DNA of 64,000 bases from Amblyornis subalaris. Lineage: Eukaryota; Chordata; Aves; Passeriformes; Ptilonorhynchidae. The stretch is from positions 1-64,000 of the forward strand of contig JACAXG010000050.1 of assembly GCA_018881555.1 (NCBI GenBank). The letters are read 5' to 3'. Numbering within the stretch: the stretch's first letter is position 1; every line of letters begins with the position of its first letter. The position numbers and the translations under genes were made by a program. Of this stretch, positions 9,501-23,380 are shown piece by piece. The notes below the pieces were generated by a model. That model was not told where the DNA came from, made no database searches, and saw only the letters and a list, made by a program, of their open reading frames with translations.

Positions 9501-12202
9501 AAATTTAGGAATGACAAAATACTTTGAAAAATTTGGAGATTTATCTGGAATGAAAAGAGGAGTAATGGTTGCCTGGCAAGTTAAGAGGAAAATTTGTAAA
9601 TGTGAGAGTACTCTCCCAACCCTGTACTTGGTACTTCCCAATGTCTTCGGACTAGAATTTGGGAAATCTTCATTCTTGCATTAGAGCAATTTTGTTTCAA
9701 ACATGTTCTTATCCCTGCAAAAGGTGAATTATAGGCACTTTGAAGGGACTGAGTTCAGCTCAGGACAAACTACATAATTGGATACTTTATATTACAGAAT
9801 ACTTTGCATTGTTACCTAATGGACCACTGAGTAGGTTTTTAATCCCTTTGTCCATATTTGCTATCTCCAGAAATGAGGATGAAGTCAAAATGTTCTGTGT
9901 CTGTTTTACCCTGCCAGCACTTAGTACAATATAACACATCCATAGTGGTTTTTTATACTACTATTGTACTAATTACTAACCCTAGTTACTGATTAGGAAT
10001 TTGTTACACTAGCTCAGTTGTTGTGTGATGTCCACCACAAATATTTTTACAGAACTATAAAAACTGAGCAGATTGCCTAGATCACAGTCAATAAATTATA
10101 TTGCTACTACAAACTGAACCCCATTTAACCATCACGCAATGAATGTTTGAAAGTGAGGTGCTCCAACTCCTAACTGGGATTGCAATTGCAATTATGATTG
10201 TTCTGACTGAAGACAGATGTTTAACTGCACAGTCATGTCAGTCTTTCAGCCTGCACGAAGACAATAAGTTTTCAAATAGACAGGAAAGGAGTAGTTAAAC
10301 TCATCTGCCTGAAGCCTAAAGCAGATAGCTTGTGATTTATGCATTTGCAGTAAATTCCTTGCACAACTCTTCTCCTGGTGCTCTGTTATACTATGAGTGG
10401 GATTAGATACATCATAGTAGAAAGATTCCTGCCAGGTACTATGAGATATGTTGTGAAGCAGAGGAAGCTTTTGCTTGGGGAAAAAAAAAAGTGCCTATAG
10501 GTCTTCAATTAGTTTTGCTTTTTTTGACAGTTCATTTTCTTTTAACCCTGCAATTTCTCTTGTTGGAAAGTTTCTTAGACATGTGCCTTTAATAGCCATG
10601 TGGCAAATGAGAACCTTGAAAACAAAGCAGATGAACGCTCTCAAGCAAAGAAAATAGGAGACAATTAATAGCTGCATAGTAATAGTGAATGTTTTTTACC
10701 TCTGTACCAAAATTAAAATGAAAATTCAGTGAAAGGAATTTTTCTGTAACTGTTATGAAACAGATTATAAGAGATTAACTCAAATTTTTCAGGGAAATAC
10801 TGCATCTTCCTTGCAGTAAAGCGATCTGAAAAGGTACTTTGTATTTGAAGCAGTGTCCAGATCTTCCCTTGTCAGATGTACAGACTAGAAAAGCTATAGA
10901 GTTAAAAAGGCAAAGGTTACTAGTCATTCTGAATTTCCTCAGTCTCTGTTTGATCAGTAAGAATATTAATACCATGTGCCTTATGCTCTGTAGCATAGTG
11001 AGCCAGAGTTATCAGGGATAAAGGGCCAAGGTCCACAAGTTCATAAGAGCAGACAGTAATTTACCTTAGCCAAAGACCCAAAAGACCTAAGTAAGACCAA
11101 TATTATTTTGAGGATGCAGTTAAGAACTTCTACAAGAATATTTAATAAAATCTATTTTCTCCTATGAAGAATTATGCATGTCTGTCTCACATATAAACCA
11201 GCCTTTAATAGATAGATCTCAAGTACTTATTCCTGTACTGCAGTTCAGACTATTTTTGTCTGACAAGACCGTGACCTTCAAAGCTATAAGGTATCTGGAG
11301 TTACAGAGACAGATGTTTGTGGTAAGGTGAAGAAGGACAAAATCATGTTTTCCTGACAATATTAAAAATGTAGTTGAAGAAGGCACCTTCAGAGAAAAAT
11401 CTTTAAAAACACTTGAACAATGGAAAACCAACAGCAAATGATCCAAGCTGCTAACCAAGGAAAAGACTTATCACGCAAAATAGGAGCATAAAAAATTAGT
11501 CAAGCTTGTGAAGTTTATTTAGTAATTTTTTATATATTCATTGTTAACCTTTGCATAAAATATTTTAGTACTGATTATCAAATATATACTCTGTATATAA
11601 AGGTAGATCTAGTGGTCCTGGAAGGAAAAGGAAGATACCACTTTCTCATTCCATTTGTCAAAGGATTCTTCAACAGCACAATTTTATCTGATTCACTAAA
11701 CTCCAGGTTAAGTTAGGGAATTATTTTTGTTTTGATTTGGGGATTTTTTGAGCTTTCAATTTGTTTGCTTTTATATGGCGATGCTATAAAACCTTTCTGT
11801 GGAGGATTATCCTCTGGGAAGTTATCTTATGAAAACATCCATGGTCTCAGCCCTCAGACATAAAACCTCCAAAAGTAATTTGATTTTCTGCCTGCCTAAA
11901 AGTCTCCTATATTCTGATCTGATTAATGGAGAAAAATACTGAAATGAAAGTCAAGATTTCTCACTGAATTACATACATAATGAGACAGGAAACTCTTGAT
12001 CATATAGATATCTATGAGAAGAGATATATACCAGAAATGGGGAGGAAAAAAACCCACAAGAAACATATCACATGATATGATACATGATACAACTCTTCAG
12101 AGAGACCTGAGTGTTTCAGATGATCCGATTAAATTTCATTTTATGTATGTAAAATTTAAATTTTAATAAATATAGATGCATATCTATACAAATAAATACA
12201 AG
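6503..12202. other. Unique sequence, no gene seen
   Basis: A 5.7-kb stretch without recognisable genes or transposons. It contains a GC-rich patch at 7870-8240 (listed separately), a short (CAA)n run near 9440-9465, and scattered poly-A/poly-T runs. The two overlapping plus-strand frames over the GC-rich patch have no recognised relatives. Confidence 0.45.
7870..8240. other. GC-rich patch of unknown origin
   Basis: About 370 bases are clearly richer in G and C than the surrounding sequence and are open in two plus-strand frames (91 and 89 codons). Neither translation shows a domain I recognise. It could be a decayed retroviral segment, a CpG-depleted old insertion or a regulatory element. 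No splice signals of good quality border it. Confidence 0.35.
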
Positions 12203-12270
12203 GAGCAGAGAGTTGAACTTGACAATCCTAATGGGTCCATTCTAACATGAGATGTTCTATGATTTTATGA
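12203..12270 (+). mobile_element. CR1 LINE 3' tail fragment
   Basis: The last 65 to 70 bases of a CR1 element on the plus strand: GAGTTGAACTTGACAATCC, then AATGGGTCCATTCTAAC, then the tail GATGTTCTATGATTTTATG. It lacks all coding sequence. Confidence 0.8.
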
Positions 12271-15200
12271 CTCAGGCACATGGCTCATAATGGATGTTGA
12301 TGGGAATTGGCAGGAGCATGCACTCTAACATGCACAATATTGCCCTTGTGAGTGATGGAAGAGTTGCAACACCAACGGACTACTAGTAGCATCTGGGGAG
12401 TTACTTGTTTTACATTCTCATAATGGACTAGCGGATAGAGAAATTATGTTATTCAGATACCAAAAATTACCACTATTGTCTATGTGGAAGATCCCATTCT
12501 ACGATTCCTTGTGACATTTTAGTTGTCCCGCTCAGTCACAGGGATGAAAGCATGTTGCTTTTTTATTTCCTTTAACAACACTGCTTGTCACAGTGTATTT
12601 TAATGGACAAAAAATGTCGTAATACTGTTTGGTATACTTTAAGTGACTGACTGTACTTCTGACGGAAGAGTAAAAGCTGAGTGCTTCTTGTGAGTTGCTC
12701 TTCAACCTGTCAAATCTTGGTGAAAACTTCCATCCTTGTCCTTACTGAGAGGAGTTGTCAGATCAGGAGCAAGGATGAACTCCTGAGGAACCAGAAGGAA
12801 ATTGCAAGGTAGGGCTCGTCTGTACATATTACACTCCAAGACCAGTCCTAGTTTAGGTAAAGAGAGAGTCCATTCATGTTAAACCCAGGAAGGGTTAAGG
12901 AGGAGGCATAAGAGCTGCTATGACCCAGCATGAAAAAGAACTCCCAATTCAGTGGTGTGCTCAGTCAAAAGAGGGTCTTAAGCAGAGCAGTTTATGCATT
13001 AAGAATATTGGATCATGACTTATCTAGAACTGCTATATCTTTACATTAAACAAATTTAGCAAACCCTATTAAAGCTTCATTTTGTCCTTTTTTTCGCATT
13101 CCAGTATTCTCAAACCTGCCCTCCGTACCTCTTATAAAGACATTTGGAAACAGCTTTCACATGGTAAAGAGTGGGATTTCCTCTAAGCAGTGTTAAGGAA
13201 ACCTAGACCAGGCTGATCGTGCCCCTGCTCAAAGGTGGATTCCAAAGCAGGTACATGAATGGGCTTCCTGGCGGTAATGAAACCATTTTGCAGTTACAGC
13301 TGTGGTTTCACAGCAGCTCTTTTTTCTGTAGACTCTGAAATTTCTCTTTCACTTGCATTTACGAAGAGGATGTCAAGGAGCTGATCTTTCTAGCTGTAAA
13401 TTTGTATTCATATTACTGCTAAAACACTCCTTTGAGTTTTCAGGGATTCCAGACTATGGATGTGAGAGACACTGCTGACCTCTGGAGTGCTGCCCCTGAC
13501 CCTGCAGTGCTCCACAGTTTTCTTTCTCTTTTGGTCTTCAAAAGTCTGTGGAAGACCTGAATTTGGAGAAGTAAGGAGGTCAATCACAGCAGCACTGGGC
13601 AGGTCATGGCTGAACAAGGGATACAGGTTGAAAATATTACAGTGCAAATCGTTAAAGACATGGTGAAATAAACAGAGATCAAAACATTAAAAAGTCTGTT
13701 CCATTTCTAGGACACAGACAAAAGATTTTTTCCTTCTAGTGCAAAATCCTCCTGCAGAAATTGAAGACCAATTCTTATTTAATACAAATAGTGAAACCTG
13801 TACCCATCTTCATCATTGTGAGGTACACCCAGATGAGATCAAGAGAAGTCATCCAGGCACAATGGAATAATTTGCTTTTTGAAGGTTTTGAACTGTGTCT
13901 GAATACTCTCTAGAGATTCTTGTCTTTCAGCTGTGTTATTAAAGACTTATTTTTTTCTGTTGAAAACATATCTTTCTTTAAAGTAGTTTTTTGTCCTTTC
14001 CTTTAAACCATAGCCTTACCTTTTCCACAATGTGTTTTCTAGCTAAAGAGGGAGATTTCATGATTATGGATGAAGATTAAGCAGCAGGAATGCAGAAATT
14101 GAGAAACAAAGATAGTACTGCTATACAACTGAGTTTAGAGAAATAGCAGAAGAATAAAAATAGCCAGAGTTACCTGAATTGACATTTATTTCAGATATTC
14201 TATTTATTGTCAACAGCTGTTTAAAACAATGGCAAAATTATTAACATCTCCCCACTTCTTACTGAAAATTATATTAAATATTTTTCATTTTTTTAGTNGA
14301 GAGATTCCAAAGCTATGTCAAATATTTCAATCTACTTATGGTTAATTTTAAAATTGGCAAGGAAATTTGTATTGAAAGAACTTTATTCACAATTATTTCA
14401 TAGGACATCAATAGCAAAGTTTCTATTGTGGTCTTTTCTAGAGTTGAATAGAGTGAAAGAGTGGCACAAGACTTGCACATAAGCAGTATATACATGCTCA
14501 TATTAAACTCTCCTAAATATATGGCTCTGGATATAAATCTTACTGTGTCCCAATCTAATGCCTGTTTAATCCACTGAAATGCATTTGTGTCTATTTAGGT
14601 GAGAATTTATAATATGCTGTACTGAGGAAGAAGAATGCTAATGAAGTCCTATTTGGAAGGTTGTTCACTTTCCTGCATAACGCAGGTTTTAAGAGACCGG
14701 ACATAAAACCTAACCAAGAACCCAGTTCCACACAATGCATCCAAGCCTCTCTGTGAGCGAAAACCTGGATACAAGCAGCCCAAACCCGCCAACTCCTTTT
14801 TGCCATTTTTAAATCAGAAAGTTGCACAGCCTGCAGCCCAGCTGCTCTTGCCTCAAGGAGAGCAGCCCAAATCTCTCATTTGCAGAGACACTGACAATCT
14901 CTGTGTTTCCTGCTTCTGCTTTTGATGCCTCTTTACATGTCCATCATCACTCAGCAGTGAAAGTATGTTGCCCAAAGCTAATTATCCAGAAATTTCCACA
15001 CCATCAGCTTAATATAACACTGTCAACTGGCAAAGGAGCAGAAAAGAACCAAATAAATGACAGGTACATAAATATATAATGGGAAAGATTTTAAGCAAAT
15101 CATGTTGAGTAAGTAGAAAAATGGTAAGCAGAACATTTTGCATTTACTCAAGGGCAACATGAAATTCTAATTTTTTTTTTATTCTGTGAATTTTTAATTT

Positions 15201-15465
15201 TAGACATCTTGTGAATGTTTTTGAAAGGAAGACACAAAGTATTTCTCAAAAAATGTTGGAGTTGGTAGACCCTCTCTTCTCAGATGTGATATTCTGCTCT
15301 CATTTGATGACTTTTGATACCTTCCCTGCACATGATTTTAAGTAAATCCATAGCCAACATGTAGTATGGGGCAAGAGCTGTTTTTTAATTCATTCATAGC
15401 TGTATTATTTGGTTTACATTGAAAGGGTTTTTTTGGGGGAGGGTGTGGGGGGTGGGACAATCATG
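12271..15465. other. Unique AT-rich sequence, no gene seen
   Basis: No gene or repeat family recognised. One ambiguous base at 14298. Open frames are all under 86 codons and lack recognisable domains. Confidence 0.5.
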
Positions 15466-15848
15466 TCAGTGGCTTCTGTAAGAAGACACCAGGAGCTTCC
15501 CCCATGGTGGCCAGTGGGAGTTTCAAATGGTTCCAAAATGGACCTGCCACTCAGCACAGCTGAGGCAGTAACTGCGTGCTGGTGGCAGTGCCTCTGTGAT
15601 AACATATTTAGGAGAGGATAAGAACGTGCTGCACAGCATCTGTAAAAAAGGAGTGAGAATATATGAGAGAAAGCCCTGCATATACCAGTGTTAAAGTAGG
15701 AGGAGGCAGAGGAGAGGCATTTGGCACTAGAGTGGGGATTCCCTTGCAGTCTAGTGGAGAAGACCACGGTGATTCAGGTTATCTCCCTGCAACCCACGGA
15801 GGTTCCAAATTGATTAGGGCTGAGAGGTATAGGATGGGTGGGAGATGA
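15466..15848 (+). mobile_element. Decayed ERV LTR-like element
   Basis: The segment from TCAGTGGCTTCTGTAAGAAG, through the TATA-like GATAACATATTTAGG (about 15598-15612), to the purine-rich stretch with GTGAGAATATATGAGAG and repeated GGAG/GTGGAG units, resembles a high-copy avian ERV-related repeat that I recall from bird genomes. CpG sites are mostly lost, so the copy is old. Ends and target-site duplication could not be defined. Frames on both strands over it are shadows. Family name not assigned. Confidence 0.5.
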
Positions 15849-15890
15849 TTTATTTATTTATTTATTTNGGGGGTTTGTTTGTTTGTTTGT
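15849..15890. repeat. (TTTA)n followed by (GTTT)n
   Basis: About five TTTA units, one ambiguous base at 15868, a short G run, then about four GTTT units. It lies directly at the end of the LTR-like segment, suggesting growth from an A/T-rich insertion end. Confidence 0.85.
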
Positions 15891-18800
15891 ATTACAGTTC
15901 TGTAAATAACTCGGTTTTTTCTTAAAGGGAAACAAAAGCCCCAGAGCTAGACCCTCATGCATTCATGTGGACACCTGGGTAACAGAGGACAGCTATGCCT
16001 CAGTGCCCCCTTGTCTAGGGACAGAACTTCACTGTTTCTGTTAATGTCACTTTCCTAACCAAAAGGGCAGAAGACACTAAGCAGCAGCAGAGCCACACGG
16101 GCCTGTCAAGAGAAAGGGTACAGGAGGTGTTAACAGTAGTAGTTTGAAACTAAAGTTTTGGACAAAAACATATGAGCTTTCAATGGTTTTCCATCAGTAA
16201 CTCAACTTTTTCTGTGGAAAGAAAAAATGTTTTCTGCCTCCTTCTAAAGTGAATGTTTACTGTTACAGGGTTATTGTAGCATTTTAAAATGAATAGTCAG
16301 GAACTTTTTCCTGTGATTAGCTGAGAATAAGAAGGATAAAAAGAAATTGTCCTGGGACTACTTCAAACATAAGCTGTCACCACCACGATGATGAGAGCTA
16401 AGTTCCCATTTCTGAAGGTTGTATAAGTGTTGTAAATGTGCTTTCATTTTGCCTTATTATAAGAAAAGGGCGTCTTAACTTATCCTTTTGGGACCGAGGT
16501 ATTCAGTCCCCTCTTTTTGGTTATTATAGACAGCTAAAAGAAAGAGTAAAGAAATGGCTTTTGATAGCAGAGAATATCTTTAGGGATTCTTTTCAAATCA
16601 CATTTGTAGGCTGTTAATACAATGCTAATTGCTTAATTCATACCTGAAGACTATAAATTTCACCATTTGCCTTGACTGTTATCAGTCAGTAATGATCTGA
16701 TCCACAGCCCTCTGCAGTCAAAAAAAAAAAAAAAAAAAGCATCGTATTACCTCTGGGAGAATAAGTTGTGGATTGTAAATCAAACGAGAGGAGAGAGTTG
16801 CAAGTATCTGAGCTGGATTACTTAGTCTTCATTGAGCACATAAGTCACACTGTTTCCATTCTTTTATCAGACTATAGTGTAAATAACCATGATAACAAAT
16901 ACAAATTTCAGATGATGTCTAGTATCATATGTGATTAAAACACTGTTTCTGCTAGCATTCCTGTCATTTCCCATTTCTAAAATACTCACCAGGAGGAAAG
17001 AGAAAAAAAGGAAGGAATACTTGTCTTGTGGATTTGTTTACAAGCTTTATTTTTAATATCTGTGGAATCCTACTGCAGTGTTCTATTGTTTGCTGACAGT
17101 GTTTTCTTATCAAGCCATATTGGTTGAATTACTAGGAGTGGGCATGGCGAAGCCCTGAGGATAAGGAAACTGATGGCAGTTAGTACCAGAAATGCTACCT
17201 GTGAGGAAAATTTACTGAAAAATTTAACAAGGAAGAAAAAGAGTGCAAGCTCCAGAACACAAACTAAAACTAAGAACTATTTAAAAACTCTATGGTGAAA
17301 CTAAGAGTAATCAGCAACTATCTGTGGAAAGGTGTGTTTAAAATCAAATCAATTATGGAAAACTTTCATATGCATGCCAGGTCATCTTGTGAATATGCTT
17401 ATTTTAAACAGGTATAAAACACATGCCCTATCCCAAAGTCTTCTTTCTCATGGACTGTATCGTAATCATGTGGGTAAATGAGCTTATGTGAAGGAACTGA
17501 CATAATTTAGTAAAATTTTGAAGTATTAATAATGTATACTGAAATTGTTGGGAAACACTGCCACAAATTTACACGCCCTGACATGTACCATATGTCTGGA
17601 AAGTCTCACTTCAGCAAGGATTCCACACAGGGTAAGGACATAAAAGAAATCACAGGGGTTTTTTAGTCTTTTTCTTAGATTCTTTCTTTGATGCTATGCT
17701 GAGATGCCATAGTCAGGCTGCTTGGAGATGTCCAATATGTGTGATGACATCCTATGCCCTTTAGCTGAGAGAATGAGGCACAGCTGTGTTAGCAGGTGTC
17801 TTTTCTGTGGGAGAGGACAATGGAATTGTTGGAGAGCTCTATTTAAGGGGACTTCATGTTTCCAAAGCTGCTGACAATAAAAGCTAAGCTTAAATATGTT
17901 TTACAGTACATCTGAAAAATGCATTCGTTCTGCTCTTGTTTTTAGAGAATTTAATAACGTTCTCAGGAGAGCTAATGGTTAGAGACAAAACACTTTCATT
18001 TTGATTGTGTCACCTTGCATCACTCAAAATTTAAGATCGTGTTCATTTTCTACCATGAATAGACATGGTCTAAGAATATTTAGATGCTGGCCAAAAAAAT
18101 CAAACAATAATCCANTAATATGGAGTATCACTGGTTCTCAGAAGTCCTGCGAAATTTTTTATGTGAATATACTTGATATTTCATAAATATTTCTTCAAAT
18201 GCTGTGCAAAAAAACCCCTCTTTTGTGAGTTTTGCAAAAGCTTTTTAAAAATGTACTTTGTGCTCTCACCTTAAATCCAAAGCTCTTTCAAGAAAGTATA
18301 TATTCTAAATTCCTTTATGTTACAACGGGATGAAAAATCTCCATAAGGCTGCGTTTTCTTAGCCTTTTTTTTTGTTCTTTTGGCTTTTGTTAACATACTT
18401 AATTTAACTGCGTTAATTCTCACACTGGAGGCATTGTCAAAATGTTAATTACTGGTTAGATTTTACACTATTATTACATGCTTGACATACACTTTTAAAC
18501 TTAGAAATGCCATGACTTGAATCCAAATCTAAATCTGAACAAAAGCAGTCTCTGCATTTCACTATGTCAGATTTCCAGCCAAATGGTACCAAGGTCGGCT
18601 GGATTCATCTCATGACGCACTAAAGAGCTGACACATGGCAGTGCCTGAACTTACAAGGAAAACCACAACATGTTCTGAATTAACCTAAATGGGCACAAAA
18701 CCCACTGTCTTTCTCACTAAAATGAGATCCAGTATGCTCAGGCTTTCAAGCAGAGTCGTTCAGCATTTATACAGTAATGCTGAGACCCAGCATGGGCTTA

Positions 18801-21800
18801 CATGACAATTCAGTGGGCTTTTTTGTCTACCAACAGAAAGACAACTTACCTGCTCTCTCTGAAAAGCTGCTTATGAGAAATTTGAGAAATTGGATGGACA
18901 TGACCAAATACTTCTCATATGCAGAAGATGTTTCAACGCCAGCATCCTCTCATGTGGTGTCCAAAAGAATGAGGTTGCCACTGAGAGAAGTGGTGCCAGA
19001 GCAGTGTTCTCCTCTGTTGGCATCTCTTCCATTTCAGGATTTCCAGAGGATGCTAAGCCAAAGAAGTAAAGTATTATGATTTGCTGATTTCTATATGGCA
19101 GCTTCTTTGCACAAACCACTGCACAGAAGCAGCTTTTCTTGGACAAAATTATCTTTAGAAGTTCCTAAAAAGAAAGATTACTTGAAAAAAAAAAATAGAA
19201 AAATAAGTGAGTGAATAATTGCTTGTACATGGGCTGTGAGTACTCACCAGAGTTCAATTAAGGAAACATCTACTGTTCCTGAACTTTTCCTGTTACTGAA
19301 CTTAGTAGTCAGGTCATCTTTGAAGGGAAAAGGATCTCAGGTGAGCATGAAAAATAAATTTGCAGTGATTTTATCCTAAAAATACCAGGTGCTATTCTTA
19401 TCTATATTTCTTTGTACTTTCCCCCCTGAACCAGTACAAGAATGTACTGCTCTGTAATAGGAATAGCAGCACCCATACGTGTTAGAAAGGATGCTCCACA
19501 TACATCATGGTGTACGTAAATTCTGANGTCTTTTGCTTCTGAGCCAGCAGTAAGGGGCACTTACCTAATTGTCTAGTTATGGAAACTACGTGCAGGGACC
19601 ATAGTATTCAAAGCCTTAAAAACACACTTCCTCCCAGTGTCAATAAAACTGAACAACTATATATTCCCTTCCTCATATCCTGAGTGCCATTTATAGCTAT
19701 GGCATTGACCTCATCTTAGTTTACCTCCTTTTGTAGAGCTGGTGGCAGGCACAACACAGCTGTTTCACTTTGACATAAGTTCAGAAGTTCAAGAAGTTTA
19801 AAACAAAGAAGTTCGAACAAAAGAAAGATAAAACACTTGTAAATACCAATTCTGTGATTGAACTCAGGGTATTAAGGGAGACTGGACAATTCATCTCTGG
19901 AGAAACTTGGGGGAGCTTTATTTTTGGCAGGTAAAACTCACTATGTGTGCTTACAGAATGTGCCTTTTAAATCCCAGAACATATGAGTCACTCCTGTCTG
20001 GCTCATGGCAAAAGGCTAGGCAGGAATGATTTCTGAACCATGAAAAACAAAGTGAGAGAAAATAGCATATGGTTAGTGCATTGACTAGAGCAGAAGCATG
20101 AAGACTATTCTAGTTGCACACAGAATTTTTAAACTGGCCTAGGGTGTTTCTACTCTGCTATTTTTCCTTTCTTCTTCAGCAGTAGACAATGAGAAGGGAG
20201 GAAAAAAAGCTTCTCAGAAGCTTCTTGTATTCACTGATGATTTACTTCATTTGCTGAAGTACCATTTTACCTTGGCAGTGTGTGGCAGTAGCGTTGCAGT
20301 CTCTTGAAAGCAAAGTAGAAATGTTAAAGCCTATTTCTTTTTCCCTAACTTTAAAGCGGTTTAGTTCAGCTTTTTGGAATTATTTCTTGAATCCTTTTTT
20401 GGTGGTTTTGTTGTTTGTTTCTTTTCCTGCCAACTATTTCAAGCAGAGATGCAAACCCTAAAATGATGGTTTTAATGATTTGTGTCTCATAAGCACAGTT
20501 TTTCTGAAGATCTGTGATTCCTACATGGAAAATCAGCAGGCGAGATCCTACTGAGTGTCCTAAGGTGGTCAATGCTTTTGTGTTTTGTGTTAGATGTTAG
20601 TGCAAGTTTTGTGTTAGGTGCTATTCAAAAGAGACTGCAAAAGTGGGTAAGAGACACATTTGACTTATAAGCAGGAGAATCATGTTTTATTGCTTCCTTC
20701 TGCATTGTGAAAATAACCTTTAATTTGTTTTTAAGGATTGACAGAGTCATGTGCCATGTATGGATTTTGATCTGTGAATCATTTGCTGTGATACTTGTGT
20801 GGGATTCTTGAGATTGCCAAGGCTCTTCTGACACTTAGCCTTCTTTTTGTCAGACACAAAATGCATGTTAAAATCTCAGATACAAATGCACCTGTGATAT
20901 GGAAGTTTCAGTGGGTGGGTTTAAGTTGAAAGTTTCCTTTCTCTTTTTTTTTTCACTTTTTTTTTCTGTCTTTGATGCAGTACATCTATATTATCTATTC
21001 TTTGAGAGTTTCACTTTCATTGAGCCTGAGATTCATTTCATTGTATTTTTGTAATGAATTATTGGTTAATTTCCTAACTTCCCTCATTAAAAATGGAGAA
21101 GGAAAGTTCAATCTTCTGAAGGAGATATTTGGAGGGGTCAACATGCAGAAATAATTTTATACCCATGCTACAAACTGTTTTATGATCAGGAAAGTCCTTT
21201 CAAGCATCTGCTGACGTATATGTAACATACTCTTGAGGCTGGCCTATATTGAATGGATATCAAGAAAATTTTTTTGTGAAATCCCATTATTCTGTTTTTC
21301 TAGATTTGCTGATCATGAGAAAGGTTTCTGAAACTGTGGGCTTTCCCAGGCATTTGAGTGTGAACGGTGGAATTTACAGTCACTGACTGTGGTGGGTAGG
21401 AGGGATCTGAATTTCAGAGCATCCCTCTCACTGCTGCACTCCAGGACTGCTACCATCTGACAGCAATGCTGGAGACAGCAGGGATTGCTGCAGAGGATAT
21501 GCAAAGAGAATCGCTGCTAAATTGCTGGGTAGTTCATTATTTCTTTCTTAACAACATGAGTTTCTTTCTCCATGCGGGCTGGGGTAATATATAGTCCACC
21601 CTCCTATAGTACATATTTCTTTACAGATATTTGTTGAGCCTGTTCCTTTATCCCACTTTTTCTCTAAAAGTTCAGGACATTTTCTGAAGAAATATCCAAA
21701 GCCTTTATTTCCCATAAATAATTTCAGTGCAGAAGATATGACAGATATTATATAGAAAATTGAATGGATTTGTCTGTTTATTTCCCTTGGACTTTCTAAG

Positions 21801-22057
21801 CCAAAGTCCCAATTACTAGAATCATTATGGACAATTCTATATTTAAACAAAAAAACCCACAAACAAACAAAACCCCAAACAGACAAACAAAATGGAACCA
21901 TATCATCTGGTATCTAATATCTATTTAAGGAAAGCTTTCACAGAGCTGCAAAAGTATTCAGAACCCTACATGCCCTGTCTCTCCTCCTGACTCCTGACTG
22001 TGTGCTGCTCCCTGATTCTGATTGTGTTGCATATCATTACTGTAAGACACAACGAAA
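15891..22057. other. Unique AT-rich sequence, no gene seen
   Basis: No gene recognised. It contains a poly-A run of about 18 at 16721-16738, short AGAAGTTC repeats at about 19780-19816, and an A-rich AAAC-type stretch at 21847-21892. The 100-codon plus-strand frame at 18777 and the 117-codon minus-strand frame at 21548 have no recognisable domains. Confidence 0.5.
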
Positions 22058-22560
22058 TGTTACGGTTTCCAGTTTTTAGAAGATCTAACCAGAAGGGTCA
22101 GTGATACAGAAATATCTAAGATATTCCAGACCCCATGGACAAAGATTCTCCAAACTAGTTAAAGTTAGGAAAAGGTATGTTTAATGACAGCGCTGGGGCA
22201 GCTACGTGCTCAGACGTAGTGCCGATTTCTAAAACAATACACAATCCATTTATCTACAACAGTCTTGAATATTCAAAATACAAATACATAGTCATAACAT
22301 AAACACCTCCCATCTCCCGCTTCCTATGATAATTAGTTTAATGTCATTAAGCATGCGTACTTCACTCCTTAAATGAGTCTGGGGTCTATTTTGAATTGAG
22401 GAATGGGCTATTTGATGAAGTCAGACAGTAGTCTTCGTCTCTGACCTTTCTACTTTTGCACTTTTACAATTGATTTGACCCTGAGATCACCATGTTCCAC
22501 CCTCCCCGTTACTCATGAGCAGATTCCTCAAATAGAGTAATTAATACATGTCTCTTCTCC
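22058..22560 (-). mobile_element. ERVK-like LTR, decayed, minus strand
   Basis: On the minus strand the block ends CCGTAACA at 22058 (TGTTACGG on plus). It carries a U5 with GGGTCTGGAATATC and a CACTGACCCTTCTGG motif, a polyadenylation signal ATTAAA at 22190-22195, and upstream CTGCCCCAGCGCTGTC and a TATTTTGAATATTC promoter-like region. This order matches an avian ERVK-type LTR that I recall. The U3 end is not visible, so the right boundary near 22560 is a guess. No target-site duplication was found: the left flank is ACGAAA with no match on the right. No coding region is attached. Confidence 0.62.
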
Positions 22561-23324
22561 TTCTGATCTCTCTAATTCAGTTTCTCTATTTCTCATGTGG
22601 GTACAGCTGAACAAACTTCTAGTGACACACAATCAGTCAGAGGCCTTCTCCTAGTTTCTTTCTCAGCTAATTATTAACTTCTTAATTAACTCCATCTGAG
22701 TTTATCTACTGCTTGGCTAAAATTATCTCCTTTTAACTTAAAACTAAATTCTTACTAAATTCTTACAAAATTTGTGTTTCATCAGTCCAGTTTGTAGTTT
22801 ACACTAAATAAATTAAAGCATTGGATCATCTGAGAATTGTTGCATGTGAAAAGTATTCTCCTGGCTTTCAAAATCTGCCCTGACTTGAAACTAGTACAGT
22901 TACGCTCAGTTTGTTAATTTACCTTATGAACTGTAAGGAATGATCTTTGGCTTCCCCTAGAAAGTTGATAGACTCTAGAAACGCCTGTGCTCTGATGAAA
23001 GGCTGTTCTGTCTTTCATTAAGTTTAATGCCTAGTGATGTTGCAGCGATTTTTCTCCTCAGTCCTAACAGTCTTCTCAATCATAACAAAACTGCCTGGGC
23101 TGACTGAGTAGAGACTTGCAAGACAGCTTGCCTGAGATCTAACTCTGCTGTTAGCATTTGTATTTCCTTCTACCTCTGTGATGCTTTTTGTGGTATATTT
23201 AACTAGTTTTAGTACTACACAAAAAGATGAATAGGTCTGTTATGTAAAACTTGTTGCTTCTCTGGCAACATGCTTCTGGCTGCTAAAAAGCCCATACTAT
23301 AGTGTGTATACTAAGTATAGCTAT

Positions 23325-23380
23325 TAAAAAAAACAAAAACAAACAAAAAAAAAAAAAAAAAAACAACCCCCAAAAAACTA
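23325..23380. repeat. A-rich tract with CAAA units
   Basis: A long adenine run broken by single C bases, including one uninterrupted run of about 19. No retroposed gene body is recognisable upstream, so it is listed as low complexity only. Confidence 0.8.

Noticed and set aside
16721..16738. Poly-A run as the tail of a processed pseudogene
   Set aside because: No gene-like body is recognisable upstream and no flanking duplication was seen.
23325..23380. A-rich tract as a retroposon tail
   Set aside because: No SINE or gene body precedes it; fits simple low complexity.
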